64,000 bases of DNA from Planctomycetaceae bacterium (GTDB lineage Bacteria; Planctomycetota; Planctomycetia; Pirellulales; Lacipirellulaceae). Shown here piece by piece: positions 26,452 to 35,741 of the stretch. A model generated the notes under the pieces. That model had not been told where the DNA came from, did not search any database, and worked only from the letters and a program-made list of their open reading frames with translations. Location of the stretch: the NCBI GenBank assembly GCA_002702655.1, contig PABB01000068.1, forward strand, positions 62,001 to 126,000, read 5' to 3'. The position numbers and the translations under genes are program-made. How positions within the stretch are numbered: the first letter of the stretch is position 1; the number at the start of each line of letters is the position of its first letter.

Positions 26452-27003
26452 GTGTCCGCTGACCAGTTTGCTGCCGCCGACGATCAGGAGCCTCCTGAGT
26501 CGGGCCTGAACGTGGAAATTGCCGCTGAAGCCGCCTGCCCGGCCAGCGACGAGTTGATTCGCGCCGCCGTGGCGGCCGCTTTGCCGGCGGACCGCTATCA
26601 GGCGGCCTCGATCAGCGTCGCGGTGGTCGACGATCCGACGATGCACGAGTTGAACCGGCAGTACTTGGCGCACGACTACCCGACCGACGTGCTCAGCTTT
26701 GCGCTGCTCGACGAGCCGCCTCAGCGACTGGAGGGACAAATCATTGTCAGCGTCGACACGGCCGCCGCCTGTGCCGCGGACGCGGGATGGTCCGCGGCGG
26801 ACGAGGTGCTGCTGTACGTGATCCACGGCACGCTGCATCTGGCGGGGCATGACGATCACTCGCCCGAGGCCGCCGCCGCCATGCTGGCGGCCGAGGCCGC
26901 TGCGCTGGCCGAGTTGGGTATCGAGCGCTCGCCTGGCGACGAGCGGTGGACCACCGGCGCGGGGGCCTACTGCACCGCCAACCGCACCACGGAGGATCGT
27001 TAG
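26452..27003 (+). CDS. ybeY: endoribonuclease YbeY
   Basis: A 183-residue metal-dependent RNase for rRNA maturation and ribosome quality control. The zinc site is the complete H-x3-H-x5-H motif in HGTLHLAGHDDH, preceded by the conserved LNRQYLAHDYPTDVLSF. An acidic N-terminal stretch of about 30 residues precedes the domain. The start is GTG, and the stop is 3 bp before the GTG of the next gene, so the operon is tight. Confidence 0.95.
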   Translation: MSADQFAAADDQEPPESGLNVEIAAEAACPASDELIRAAVAAALPADRYQAASISVAVVDDPTMHELNRQYLAHDYPTDVLSFALLDEPPQRLEGQIIVSVDTAAACAADAGWSAADEVLLYVIHGTLHLAGHDDHSPEAAAAMLAAEAAALAELGIERSPGDERWTTGAGAYCTANRTTEDR

Positions 27004-27006
27004 TCG

Positions 27007-28308
27007 GTGAGCGCTTCCACGCTGTCCTGGATCGCACTCGGGTCGCTGCTGGCGGCCACGATCGCCAACTGGGCCCATCGGGCGCTGGCGGACTTTTCAC
27101 GGCATGACCTGGAAGAGATCTGCCGCCGCCGCGGCCGGCCGGATCGGTTCGGCGAGATTCTGGAGCAGGACGAGATCGTCAACCTGGGCGTCGAGATCAT
27201 CGCGGCGCTGTTGGCCGCGCTGGGCATCGTGGCGGCGCTGGCCTGGGCGCGAGTCCGGTGGGGTTTCGCACCGACCGAGTCGCCCGGCATGCTCCTGCTG
27301 GCGGCCGGATGCGTCGGACTGCTGTTGGCGGTGGTCCGCACCTGGATCCCCTGGGCCGCCGCCCGGCTCTACGGCGAGTCGTTCCTGGAAGCCACCTGGC
27401 CCGTATGGCGGTCGCTGGTCGTGTTGGTCCTGCCGCTGTCGCTGGCCGCTCGCGGGATCGACGCCGTGCTGCACCGGGCCGTGGGACGCAAGCGTCCTAA
27501 CTTCGAGAATGGCGAAGCGGTGGAAGACGAGCTGCGCACCATCGTCACCGAAGGCCACCGCGGCGGCGTCCTGGAGGAGGACGCCCGCGAGATGATCGAG
27601 GGCGTTATCGACCTGGCCGACGCGGTCGTGTCGCAAATTATGACGCCGCGGACCGACATGCACATGGTGCATGCCGACTTGCCGTGGGACGAAATCGTGG
27701 CCGACGTGATCGAGTCGGGCCACACCCGCGTGCCGGTGTACGACGAAACCCGCGACGACGTGATCGGCCTGCTGTACAGCAAGGACCTGCTGCCGGAACT
27801 GTCGATCGGCGACTCCTCGCCGCGGACCCCGATCCGCGAGCTGGTGCGCAAGCCCGTGTTCGTGCCGGAAACCAAACCGCTGGACGACCTGCTGGAGATG
27901 TTCCAGCAGATGCGCACCCACATTGCCATCGTGCTGGACGAGTACGGCGGCGTGTCGGGACTGGTCACGATCGAAGACGTGCTGGAAGAAATCGTCGGCG
28001 AGATCGAAGACGAGTACGATCCCGAGGCGGTGCAGGACATCCAGTGGATCGACGAGGTCACGTGCGAGGCGCTCGGCAAGGCGCATGTGGATGAGATCAA
28101 CGCGGCGCTCAGTCTCGATCTGCCGGAGGACGGCGATTTTGACACGATTGCCGGCTTCGTCTTTTCCGAGCTGGGCCGGGTGCCCGCCGCGGGCGAGAAG
28201 TTCACCTGGCAGGAACGGGTCCGCATCAGCGTGCTGGAGGCGAGCCGCCGCCGGATCGACCGGGTGCGCGTCGAACGGCTCGACAACGACCGCCGCGAAA
28301 GCGCGTAG
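27007..28308 (+). CDS. CBS-domain membrane protein, CorC/HlyC type
   Basis: A 433-residue protein with two or three N-terminal hydrophobic segments that resemble a shortened CNNM (DUF21) domain, then a CBS pair (about 205-330, with IMTPRTDMHMVHADLPWD and IVLDEYGGVSGLVTIEDVLEEIVGEI) and a C-terminal CorC/HlyC transporter-associated domain. Relatives support magnesium or cobalt efflux. The GTG start is 3 bp after the ybeY stop. Its 3' end overlaps the 3' end of the PEP-CTERM gene on the other strand by 83 bp. Confidence 0.88.
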   Translation: MSASTLSWIALGSLLAATIANWAHRALADFSRHDLEEICRRRGRPDRFGEILEQDEIVNLGVEIIAALLAALGIVAALAWARVRWGFAPTESPGMLLLAAGCVGLLLAVVRTWIPWAAARLYGESFLEATWPVWRSLVVLVLPLSLAARGIDAVLHRAVGRKRPNFENGEAVEDELRTIVTEGHRGGVLEEDAREMIEGVIDLADAVVSQIMTPRTDMHMVHADLPWDEIVADVIESGHTRVPVYDETRDDVIGLLYSKDLLPELSIGDSSPRTPIRELVRKPVFVPETKPLDDLLEMFQQMRTHIAIVLDEYGGVSGLVTIEDVLEEIVGEIEDEYDPEAVQDIQWIDEVTCEALGKAHVDEINAALSLDLPEDGDFDTIAGFVFSELGRVPAAGEKFTWQERVRISVLEASRRRIDRVRVERLDNDRRESA

Positions 28309-29122
28309 CCGCCGCGACGACCCCAAGCCCAGCCAGCATCACCGCGGCCGGTTCCGGCACGGTCCCCACGGTCAGCAGCGAATAGCCCGCCAACTCGCCG
28401 GCGTCGAAATAGTCGATCGAGTAGTCGGCGCCAAACGTTGCATCCGTAATCGGCGCCCACGTCCCAGCAACGGCGTCCCAGTAGCGAATCGCGTCCGTGC
28501 CGCCCACCAGGTACAGAAACTCGACAATCGAGCGGCTGTCGGCGTAGCCGGCGATGGCGAGCATCCCGCCCGCCGCCATGTCGACGTAGCTGTCGATGCG
28601 GCTGGACGCTTCGTCGATCATCAACTGGCCGCCGACCGTGACCAGCGCGCCGTGGGAGATCGTCAGCCGCCCGCTGCCGCGATTGCCGACCTCCAACGTG
28701 CCGGCGACGTCCCAGCGCGAGCCGCTGCCTGTGACGATCGCCTCGCCGACCGCTGAGGCGCCGTCGGCGATCCAACCGGCCGCACTGCTGACGCGACCGC
28801 CGGCTTCAATCCGCAGCGAGCCGGTCCCGTCGTCGCCCAGCAAGAGCGTGCCGTCGACGGTCCACAGCGAGCCGGCGCCGGCGACTGTCGCCGAACCGGT
28901 GGCTGCGGGGCCGTAGCCGACCTCCGCGCGACCAGCGGCGAGTTGGGCGCCTTGGTCCGCCACGAGAGTTCCGCCGCCGATGTCGCCAATCCGCACGTCG
29001 GTCGACGAGTCCCAGGGCAGCGGAGTCGCGTCGCCGCCCGCCACAACCGCGGACCAGGCCGCGCCCGTGATCGCCCAGATCAGTACCAACGCCGTTGAAA
29101 AGACAAAATCGAGTGATCTCAT
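28226..29122 (-). CDS. PEP-CTERM protein with T5SS/PEP-CTERM-associated repeats
   Basis: A 298-residue secreted protein: signal peptide (about 1-25), glycine-rich repeats of the form VGYGPAATGSATVAGAGS and LGDDGTGSLRIEAGGRV (the T5SS/PEP-CTERM-associated repeat type) and a PEP-CTERM motif VPEPAAVMLAGLGVVAAA. The C-terminus after the membrane helix is 25 residues of basic, glycine-rich sequence, which is longer than usual and is encoded in the part that overlaps the CBS gene antisense. The ATG at 29122 gives the best signal peptide. No enzyme domain is seen; a surface or biofilm role is typical. Confidence 0.8.
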   Translation of the reverse strand: MRSLDFVFSTALVLIWAITGAAWSAVVAGGDATPLPWDSSTDVRIGDIGGGTLVADQGAQLAAGRAEVGYGPAATGSATVAGAGSLWTVDGTLLLGDDGTGSLRIEAGGRVSSAAGWIADGASAVGEAIVTGSGSRWDVAGTLEVGNRGSGRLTISHGALVTVGGQLMIDEASSRIDSYVDMAAGGMLAIAGYADSRSIVEFLYLVGGTDAIRYWDAVAGTWAPITDATFGADYSIDYFDAGELAGYSLLTVGTVPEPAAVMLAGLGVVAAATRFRGGRCRAVRRAPGRSGGGSPPAR

Positions 29123-29557
29123 GAGCTGTGTTGCCTCGCTCGGCCCGGCCATGCCGCGCCGTCAAGTTATCGAGCCGTTGCTGCCTCCGCAGGGGAGATG
29201 GCAGCGACTGCGTTCAACTACGGCGCGCGGTGGTGCGCGCCGTCACGCCATTGGCAACTCAGCTGGTTCCAATATAGCAACCGCGGGAGCTTGGGTGGCA
29301 GATGCATTGAGCAGAGGTTGATCGACCGCCACGCTAAGCGGTCGCGCCGTGTCGCGTTGGCACAGGGCCTCGTCATGCAAGCGACTTCGCGGCCTGGATC
29401 CTGCTGCCACACGCGATCTGATCGGGGGAAATGATTGTCACTCGCTGCCGAGTCGGTTCACCCCGGCGCGGCGTCGCGGTATCTTGGGACTTTGCCGATT
29501 CCGCCCGCGATTTCGCCCGCGATCTCGCCCACCCTGCCCCGTCGCCTGGCCGCCGCG
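29123..29557. other. divergent intergenic region upstream of rdgB
   Basis: No gene is supported in these 435 bp. A perfect hairpin CGGCGCGC/GCGCGCCG with a 6-nt loop lies at 29221-29242. A weak AT-rich box (CAATATAGC, about 29270) could serve either strand. A short direct repeat of CCGCGAT, TTCGCC units lies just before the rdgB start (about 29500-29530). Confidence 0.45.
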
Positions 29558-30196
29558 ATGTCTGACCGCTTCGAACTGGTGCTTGGCACCAACAACGCCG
29601 CCAAGGGCCGCGAGCTGCGCGAGCTGCTCGACCCGCACGGATTTCATATCCAAACGCTGGCCGATTTGCCGGACGCGATCGACGTGGTGGAGGACGGCGA
29701 CACCTTTGCCGCCAACGCCCGCAAGAAGGCGGTCGAGCAGGCCCTGCATCTGAACGCCTGGGTGCTGGCCGACGACAGCGGCATCGAGGTCCAGGCGCTC
29801 GACGGGCGACCGGGGGTATACTCCGCGCGCTACGCCGGGCCCGACGCGACCGATGCGGACAACAACGCACTGCTGCTGCAGGAGCTGGGTGATCGCCCCC
29901 CGGAGAAGCGCGCAGCTCGCTACGTCTGCCACATTACGCTATCAGATCCCCAGGGCCAGATCCGCGCCGAGGCACACGGCGAGTGCCGCGGGCGCATCCG
30001 GCTGGAACCGGTCGGCCGTAACGGCTTCGGCTACGACCCGCTGTTCGAGGTCCTCGAGTACCACCGCACCTTCGGCGAGTTGGGCTCGCATGTGAAGCGG
30101 GCGATCAGCCACCGCGCCCGCGCCGTGCGGGGCGTCGTCGGGCAGCTCATCGCGCTGGCGGAGCGCGGCGAGTGGACCGTGCCCGCGGCGAAGTGA
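29558..30196 (+). CDS. rdgB: XTP/dITP diphosphatase (non-canonical purine NTP pyrophosphatase)
   Basis: A 212-residue Ham1-family enzyme that removes ITP, XTP and related damaged nucleotides. The N-terminal LGTNNAAKGRELRELL, the ADDSGIEVQALDGRPGVYSARYAG block, the substrate loop GRNGFGYDPLF and the SHRARAV end are intact. The ATG at 29558 fits the family start; an upstream in-frame start at 29435 would add a proline-rich extension with no homology. Confidence 0.93.
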   Translation: MSDRFELVLGTNNAAKGRELRELLDPHGFHIQTLADLPDAIDVVEDGDTFAANARKKAVEQALHLNAWVLADDSGIEVQALDGRPGVYSARYAGPDATDADNNALLLQELGDRPPEKRAARYVCHITLSDPQGQIRAEAHGECRGRIRLEPVGRNGFGYDPLFEVLEYHRTFGELGSHVKRAISHRARAVRGVVGQLIALAERGEWTVPAAK

Positions 30197-30250
30197 ACGA
30201 GCGACAGACAGGCTCGGCGGAGTCTGGCTCTCCGAGAGAAAACCCTCAAA

Positions 30251-30290
30251 ACAAAAGAGCCGCCGTGGGCAATATTTCCCGCGGCGACTC
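30251..30290. terminator. hairpin with flanking A-run before the amidohydrolase start
   Basis: GAGCCGCCGTGGG pairs with CCCGCGGCGACTC across an 8-nt loop (one C-A mismatch, one G-U pair). An A-rich run (AAAACAAAAG) precedes it, so the minus-strand reading looks like an intrinsic terminator while on the plus strand the hairpin sits directly before the start codon region and could terminate rdgB or affect translation. Confidence 0.4.
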
Positions 30291-30309
30291 AATGAACGAG
30301 GCCATAGCA

Positions 30310-31716
30310 ATGAATACCCGGAGTATATCGCTGGCGGCGATTCCGTCAATCAAAATTCACCCCCATCGCGCGACGCCCGCACGCCAGCAACGACGCTGGT
30401 TGGCGACGGCGACGCGCACGGTGACTGCAATTGCTCTGGCCGCAGTGAGTTGCAGCGCGGCGCGGGCTGAAGTCACGGCGCCGGCAGCGTTGGAACCGTG
30501 GCTCGGCAAACACACGCCGCAACTTACCCAGTTTTACAAGCAGCTCCATCAGGCCCCGGAGCTGTCGTTCGCCGAAGAGCAAACCGCCGCCACGATGGCC
30601 GGCCAGTTGCGCTCACTCGGCTTCGACGTCACCGAGCAAGTCGGCGGCCACGGCGTGGTCGGCGTACTGCACAACGGCGACGGCCCGACGCTGCTGCTGC
30701 GGGCCGACATGGACGCCCTGCCGGTCGTCGAACAGACGGGCTTGGACTACGCGTCGCAGGTCCGCGTGCGCGATGACCGCGGCGCGACGGTGGGCGTGAT
30801 GCACGCCTGCGGGCACGACATGCACCTGACGATGCACCTGGGCGCCGTGCGGTATCTGGTCGAGCACAAAGAGGAGTGGAGCGGCACGTTGATCGCCATG
30901 CTGCAACCCGCCGAGGAGCGGGGCGCCGGCGCCAAGGCGATGCTCGCCGACGGGCTGTTTGGTCGCTTCCCGCGCCCCGACTTCGCCCTGGCTCTGCACG
31001 TGGCGGGCGACAAGCCGCCCACCCAAATCTGGTATCGCGCGGGTTACGCCATGGCCAACGTTGATAGCGTCGACATCACGATCCACGGTCGCGGCGGTCA
31101 CGGCTCGGCGCCGGACACCACGATCGACCCCATCGTGATCGCCGCGCGGCTGGTCCTCGACCTGCAAACGATCGTGGCCCGCGAGATCAAGCCGATCGAA
31201 CCGGCGGTGGTCACCGTCGGCTCGATCCACGGCGGGGCGAAGCACAACATCATTCCCGATTCCTGTGCGCTGCAACTGACGGTGCGTAGCTACACGCCCG
31301 CGGTGCGCGAGCAGTTGATCGCCGCCATCCGCCGCAAGGCCAACGCCGCGGCGGAGAGCGCGGCGGCCCCGGCGCCGGACATCCAGGTCTCCGAGGGCAC
31401 GCCCGCGCTGTTCAACGATCCGGCGGTGGCCGAGCGCGTTATCCCCGCCGTCCGCGCCGCGATCGGCGAGGAGAACGTGGTCCAGGACGAGCCGTCGATG
31501 GGCGGCGAGGACTTTGGCCGCCTGGGCCGCGCGGGCGTGCCGATCCTGATGATGCGCGTCGGCTCGGTGTCGCAGCAGCGCCTGGACGAGTATGCCCAAG
31601 CGGACGGTCCGCCCTCGCTGCATTCGTCGAAATACTGGCCCGACCCCGAACCGACGATCCGCACCGGCGTCACCGCGACGGTGACCGCAGCGTTGGAGTT
31701 GTTCGGGGCGCCGTAA
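30310..31716 (+). CDS. secreted M20-family amidohydrolase (peptidase M20D type)
   Basis: A metallo-amidohydrolase of the IAA-amino-acid hydrolase/hippuricase group, 468 residues from this start. It shows LRADMDALPV, the metal ligands in HACGHDMHLTMHLG, the catalytic Glu in LQPAEERGAGAKAML, the dimerisation domain with GRGGHGSAPDTTIDP, and GGEDFGRLG. A hydrophobic, Ala-rich N-terminal segment ending SAARAE suggests export. The ATG at 30310 is preferred because GAGG lies ten bases upstream; an ATG at 30292 is also in frame. It probably releases amino acids from N-acylated substrates. Confidence 0.88.
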   Translation: MNTRSISLAAIPSIKIHPHRATPARQQRRWLATATRTVTAIALAAVSCSAARAEVTAPAALEPWLGKHTPQLTQFYKQLHQAPELSFAEEQTAATMAGQLRSLGFDVTEQVGGHGVVGVLHNGDGPTLLLRADMDALPVVEQTGLDYASQVRVRDDRGATVGVMHACGHDMHLTMHLGAVRYLVEHKEEWSGTLIAMLQPAEERGAGAKAMLADGLFGRFPRPDFALALHVAGDKPPTQIWYRAGYAMANVDSVDITIHGRGGHGSAPDTTIDPIVIAARLVLDLQTIVAREIKPIEPAVVTVGSIHGGAKHNIIPDSCALQLTVRSYTPAVREQLIAAIRRKANAAAESAAAPAPDIQVSEGTPALFNDPAVAERVIPAVRAAIGEENVVQDEPSMGGEDFGRLGRAGVPILMMRVGSVSQQRLDEYAQADGPPSLHSSKYWPDPEPTIRTGVTATVTAALELFGAP

Positions 31717-31727
31717 GAGATTTGAAA

Positions 31728-31802
31728 GTGTCACTGCTGGCTCGCCCAGCAGCGGGCGACTTGTACCCGCTTCGAACTGTTGGACAAGCCAGCAGCGGCA
31801 CG
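31728..31802. repeat. twin-hairpin GTGCCAC-like element, subfamily 2, copy a
   Basis: Inverted arms around CACTGCTGG and CCAGCAGCGG of about 25 nt each, with a 20-nt centre. Each arm also folds on itself (CTGCTGG/CCAGCAG). This copy is more diverged than the one at 60447-60518. It lies between the amidohydrolase and the GH44 gene. Confidence 0.7.
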
Positions 31803-31896
31803 CAGTCGCCGACTTTGCAGTCCTCCTCCCGCTGACCGCAAAATGTTTGAGCGGCCCGCCGCGGCGTTGTTTAATGGCCGGGGGAGTCAACATCAT

Positions 31897-33852
31897 ATGC
31901 GGCTGAAATCTTATCTCGCGACGACAATCGGGCTGCTTGCGATGGCGGGCGTCGGCGCGCCTGCGGCGGTGGCGATCACGCCCGACGATCCCGGCGGCGC
32001 TGTTCAGTTCTCGATCAATTCGGCGGCCGACGTGCGGGCCATTTCGCCGTGGATCTACGGCACGAATTTCAACAGCGTCCCCGGCGCGACGCTCAATCGC
32101 ATCGGCGGGAATCGGTTGACCGGCTACAACTGGGAGAACAACGCCTCGAACGCCGGGGCCGACTGGTACCACCACAGCGACTTCGGCATGGCCGGCGGGG
32201 CCAACGATCCGCCCGGCGCGGCATTTCGCGGCCCGATCCAAATTGCCGCGGGAGCCGACCAGGCAGTGGTCGTCACCGTACCAATGGCGGGCTACGTGGC
32301 GGCCGACGGCGCCGGCACGGTCGACGAAACCGAGATCGCCCCGTCGCCCCGGTTCAAGGAGGTCGTGCCGCTCAAGTCGACGATCTACCCCGGCGCCACG
32401 CTCTCGACCACGCCCGACAAGAACGACGGCTACGTCTTCACCGACGAATTGGCCCACTGGGTCGAAAACGTGAAGACGCCCCAGCAGCCGGTGTTCTACA
32501 GCCTCGACAACGAGCCCGGGCTGTGGGGCGAAGCGTTGCCGGCCGGTTGGCAATCGGGCTCCCAGCCGCGGCCGTGGGAGAACCCGCCGGTCCCCGGCGT
32601 CGCGCCCAGTGCGGGTGGACGAACGCACCCCACCATTCATCCCTTCGCGCCCACCTTCGCGGAGCTGCGTGACAAGACCATCGCGCACGCGGGCGCCATC
32701 AAGGACGTCAATCCCGACGCGCTGGTGTTCGGCGGCGTGGGGTACGGATGGAACGACTTCGTCACGCTGCAGGGCGCCCCCGACGCGGTGACCAACCCGT
32801 CCCACCTTGGCGGCGATCAACAGTCGGGCGAGTTGCACTACTACGAGTGGCTGCTCCAGCAGGTGCGTAATGAAGAAATCGCCCAAGGCCGCAAGCTGAT
32901 GGACGTGCTCGACTTGCACTGGTACACGGAGGTGTACGCCGACGGACAGCGGATCACCAACAACATCGCGACCCCGGCCGCAGTGGAGGCCCGCGTGCAG
33001 GCGCCGCGGTCGCTGTGGGACCCGACCTACGTGGAAGACAGTTGGATCAGCCAGTGGGGCACGTGGGCGGGTTCGCCCGGCAATCAGGGACCGGTGCAAC
33101 TGCTGCCGCGCGTCCAGCGGGACATCGACGACTTCAATCCCGGCACGAAGATCGCGATCACCGAGTACGACTACGGCGGGGGCGATCACATCTCCGGGGC
33201 GATCGCCCAAGCCGACGCGCTGGGCATCTTCGGCCGCGAGGGCGTGTTCGCCGCCAGCTTGTGGGGCGAGGGAACCTATCAGAACGCGGCGTTCGCGATG
33301 TTCCTGGACTACGACGGCGCCGGCGGGGCGTTCGGCGACACCTCGATCGCCGCCAACACGTCCGACATCGCCCAATCGGCCGTCTACGCGAGCATGGACG
33401 CCAGCGACCCGGACCGCATGGTGCTGGTCGCCATCAATCGCACGGGCGCGGCCATCACCACCGGCATCGCCGTGACGCACGATCGGCTGTTCGACCACGC
33501 CGAGGCGTACCTGCTGACCAGCGCCGTCCGCAGCCCGCAGCGCGTGGCCGACATCGAGATCGAATTGGTCAACGCGTTTCAGTACACCATGCCGGCGTAC
33601 AGCGTCACCACGCTGGTGCTGTCGGCCGCGGGCCAGCCGGGGGACTTCAACGGCGATGGCACGGTCGACGGTCAGGACTTTCTCCAATGGCAACGGGACC
33701 CCGGCGCCGGCGCGCTGAGCGATTGGACGGACAACTTTGGCGCCTCCGCCGCGACGACAACCGCAGCGGTTGTGCCGGAACCGGTGACGTGGACGTTGTG
33801 CATTTCAGCGCTGTGCGCCCTGGCAACCGCCCAGCGCCGGCGACGGCGCTGA
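31897..33852 (+). CDS. glycoside hydrolase family 44 protein with PEP-CTERM tail
   Basis: A 651-residue secreted glucanase or xyloglucanase. The signal peptide (about 1-26) is followed by ISPWIYGTNF and RIGGNRLTGYNWENNASNAGADW, both hallmarks of GH44. The acid/base Glu is in SLDNEPGLW and the nucleophile Glu in ITEYDYGGGDHISG. Behind the catalytic part is one dockerin-like calcium loop (DFNGDGTVDGQDFLQW) and a PEP-CTERM ending (VPEPVTWTL..., RRRRR). The tail design links it to the sulfatases of the window: a planctomycete exporting polysaccharide-degrading enzymes to its surface. Confidence 0.92.
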   Translation: MRLKSYLATTIGLLAMAGVGAPAAVAITPDDPGGAVQFSINSAADVRAISPWIYGTNFNSVPGATLNRIGGNRLTGYNWENNASNAGADWYHHSDFGMAGGANDPPGAAFRGPIQIAAGADQAVVVTVPMAGYVAADGAGTVDETEIAPSPRFKEVVPLKSTIYPGATLSTTPDKNDGYVFTDELAHWVENVKTPQQPVFYSLDNEPGLWGEALPAGWQSGSQPRPWENPPVPGVAPSAGGRTHPTIHPFAPTFAELRDKTIAHAGAIKDVNPDALVFGGVGYGWNDFVTLQGAPDAVTNPSHLGGDQQSGELHYYEWLLQQVRNEEIAQGRKLMDVLDLHWYTEVYADGQRITNNIATPAAVEARVQAPRSLWDPTYVEDSWISQWGTWAGSPGNQGPVQLLPRVQRDIDDFNPGTKIAITEYDYGGGDHISGAIAQADALGIFGREGVFAASLWGEGTYQNAAFAMFLDYDGAGGAFGDTSIAANTSDIAQSAVYASMDASDPDRMVLVAINRTGAAITTGIAVTHDRLFDHAEAYLLTSAVRSPQRVADIEIELVNAFQYTMPAYSVTTLVLSAAGQPGDFNGDGTVDGQDFLQWQRDPGAGALSDWTDNFGASAATTTAAVVPEPVTWTLCISALCALATAQRRRRR

Positions 33853-34328
33853 CGCCTTTTGAACTTTTGCTCGTTGAGCAGAACTCAAGAATCTGCGAGC
33901 AAAATTCGCGTTCGCGACGCGGTGGGGGCGGCTCGCTAATCCTTGCCGGCCCTGACTTTGCGCGCTGTGCCGGCAAGTTCCAGGGCGCGACTTCTGCGAG
34001 CAAAACTCGTCACGGGCGAGCAAAAGTGCGACATCGGCGCCGGCGGCTTGTAAGTCGCCGCGACATGCGAGTTGCCCGCTCCCGAGCGTCGCGCCCGCTC
34101 CCTCGTTTGTAAGCGACTGCGCGGCTCATTTTCTACGAAAATCCGCCGGCGCCTGGGGCGCGAGCTGGCCGCTTTTGTGGGCTATCATCCCCCCGGGCGG
34201 GCAAGCATGCGGCGGGCGCCGCCGACTGCTGGACGTGCCCGCGGCTGGGCCCCTAAAGTGAGGGCCGAATCGCCCCGGCAGCGGTTTGCCCTGGGACAGA
34301 GTCCGCCTCTCCGAACAAGGAATCGTCG
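33853..34328. other. intergenic region with GAGCAAAA repeats
   Basis: No gene is supported in these 476 bp. The word GCGAGCAAAA occurs at about 33895, 33997 and 34015, with an inverted copy (TTTTGCTCG) at about 33874, forming loose inverted pairs. The rest, up to the beta-propeller start, shows nothing I can name. Confidence 0.5.
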
Positions 34329-35732
34329 ATGAAGTTGCTCTCCACATACTGCGTCCTGCTGATCCTTCCCGCTGCCGGCGCCGTCGCTGGCGATTGGCCC
34401 CAGTGGCAGGGGCCGGACCGTGACGCCGTGGCACACGAGTCGGGGCTGCTGCAACAGTGGCCGGAGGGCGGGCCGCCGCTGGCGTGGCGGATCGAGGGGC
34501 TCGGCGGCGGCGACAGCGCGCCGGCGGTCGTCGACGGCAAGCTGTACGGCATGAGCAACCGCGACGGGCAGGAAATCGTCTGGGCCCTGTCCGCGGCGGA
34601 CGGCAGCGAGATCTGGGCCAAGTCGCTGGGCGACGCGGTCGAGCAGCGCATGCCGCAGTCGAAGGAGGGACCCGGTTGCACGCCGTCGGTCGATGGCGAT
34701 CGGCTGTACGTGATCGGCATGGGCGGCCGGGTCGCCTGCTTGAAGATCGCCGACGGCGAGATCGTGTGGCAACGCAGCCTCACCGAGGACTTCGGCGGCA
34801 GCCCGCCCGCGTGGAGCTACCGCGAATCGCCGCTGATCGATGGCGAAAAGCTGATCTGCACGCCCGGCGCTGCCGACGCGATGCTTGTCGCGCTCGACAA
34901 GATGACGGGCGAGACGATCTGGAAGAGCCCGGCGCCCGCCGATCCTGAACCGCCGGCCAGCGAGAACGCCGCGGGTGAGGACGACGGCGCCGACGATGCG
35001 AACAACAACGACGACGGCGAGCGGCGCGGGCGACGCGGACGAGGGCGCGGCGGACGCGGCGGCTTTGGCGGCTTCGGCGGTCGCAACCGCTCGGGGGCGG
35101 CGTACTCGTCGGCCATCGCGATCGACTGCCACGGCGAGCGGCAGTACGTGCAGTTCACCGCCAAGAGCGTCATCGGCGTGGCCGCGGCCGACGGGGCGTT
35201 TCGCTGGCGGTACGACCACCCGGCCAACGCGATGGGGATCAACTGCTCGACGCCGCTGGAGCATGACGGCCTGGTGTTCGCCGCGTCGGCCTACGGCACG
35301 GGCGGCGGGGCGATCAAGCTCGTTAAGGGCGACGACGGCACGATCACGCCCGAGGAGGTTTACTTCTCCCCCCAAATGCAAAATCACCATGGCGGCATGA
35401 TCGTCCTCGACGGCTACCTGTACGGCGCCAACGGCGGCAACGGCGGCGGGTTCATGGCCTGCCTCGATTTCCAGACCGGGGAGGTCAAGTGGCGCGACCG
35501 CCAGGCGCCCAAGGGCTCGATCGCCCTGGCCGACGGCCGACTGTACCTGCGCAGCGAAGACGGCGAGCTGGTGCTGATGGAGCCGTCGCCGGAGGAGTTC
35601 ATCGAGCGGGGCCGCTTCGACCAACCCGACCGCCGCAGCCCGCCCGCCTGGGCCCACCCAGTCGTGGCCGACGGCAAACTCTACATCCGCGACCAGGATT
35701 TGCTGTTGTGCTACGACGTGACGGCGGAATAA
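34329..35732 (+). CDS. PQQ-type beta-propeller protein with RG-rich insertion
   Basis: A 467-residue secreted protein (signal peptide about 1-21). Repeated blade motifs such as [57 protein letters not shown] and [10 protein letters not shown] place it in the PQQ-like/BamB-like propeller group. Between blades, about residues 208-257, an acidic stretch ([15 protein letters not shown]) runs into an Arg/Gly-rich stretch ([17 protein letters not shown]). No quinoprotein catalytic residues are obvious, so a binding or assembly role is more likely than dehydrogenase activity. Confidence 0.8.
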   Translation: MKLLSTYCVLLILPAAGAVAGDWPQWQGPDRDAVAHESGLLQQWPEGGPPLAWRIEGLGGGDSAPAVVDGKLYGMSNRDGQEIVWALSAADGSEIWAKSLGDAVEQRMPQSKEGPGCTPSVDGDRLYVIGMGGRVACLKIADGEIVWQRSLTEDFGGSPPAWSYRESPLIDGEKLICTPGAADAMLVALDKMTGETIWKSPAPADPEPPASENAAGEDDGADDANNNDDGERRGRRGRGRGGRGGFGGFGGRNRSGAAYSSAIAIDCHGERQYVQFTAKSVIGVAAADGAFRWRYDHPANAMGINCSTPLEHDGLVFAASAYGTGGGAIKLVKGDDGTITPEEVYFSPQMQNHHGGMIVLDGYLYGANGGNGGGFMACLDFQTGEVKWRDRQAPKGSIALADGRLYLRSEDGELVLMEPSPEEFIERGRFDQPDRRSPPAWAHPVVADGKLYIRDQDLLLCYDVTAE

Positions 35733-35741
35733 ACCGAGTGG

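Noticed and set aside
24289..27078. A 929-codon minus-strand frame opposite pgpH and ybeY
   Set aside because: Same shadow effect; the plus-strand genes have clear conserved motifs throughout.
30613..33693. A very long open frame on the minus strand opposite the amidohydrolase and GH44 genes
   Set aside because: It is a codon-bias shadow: GC-rich third positions in the plus-strand genes remove stops from this frame. The translation is Arg/Val/His-rich with no domain.
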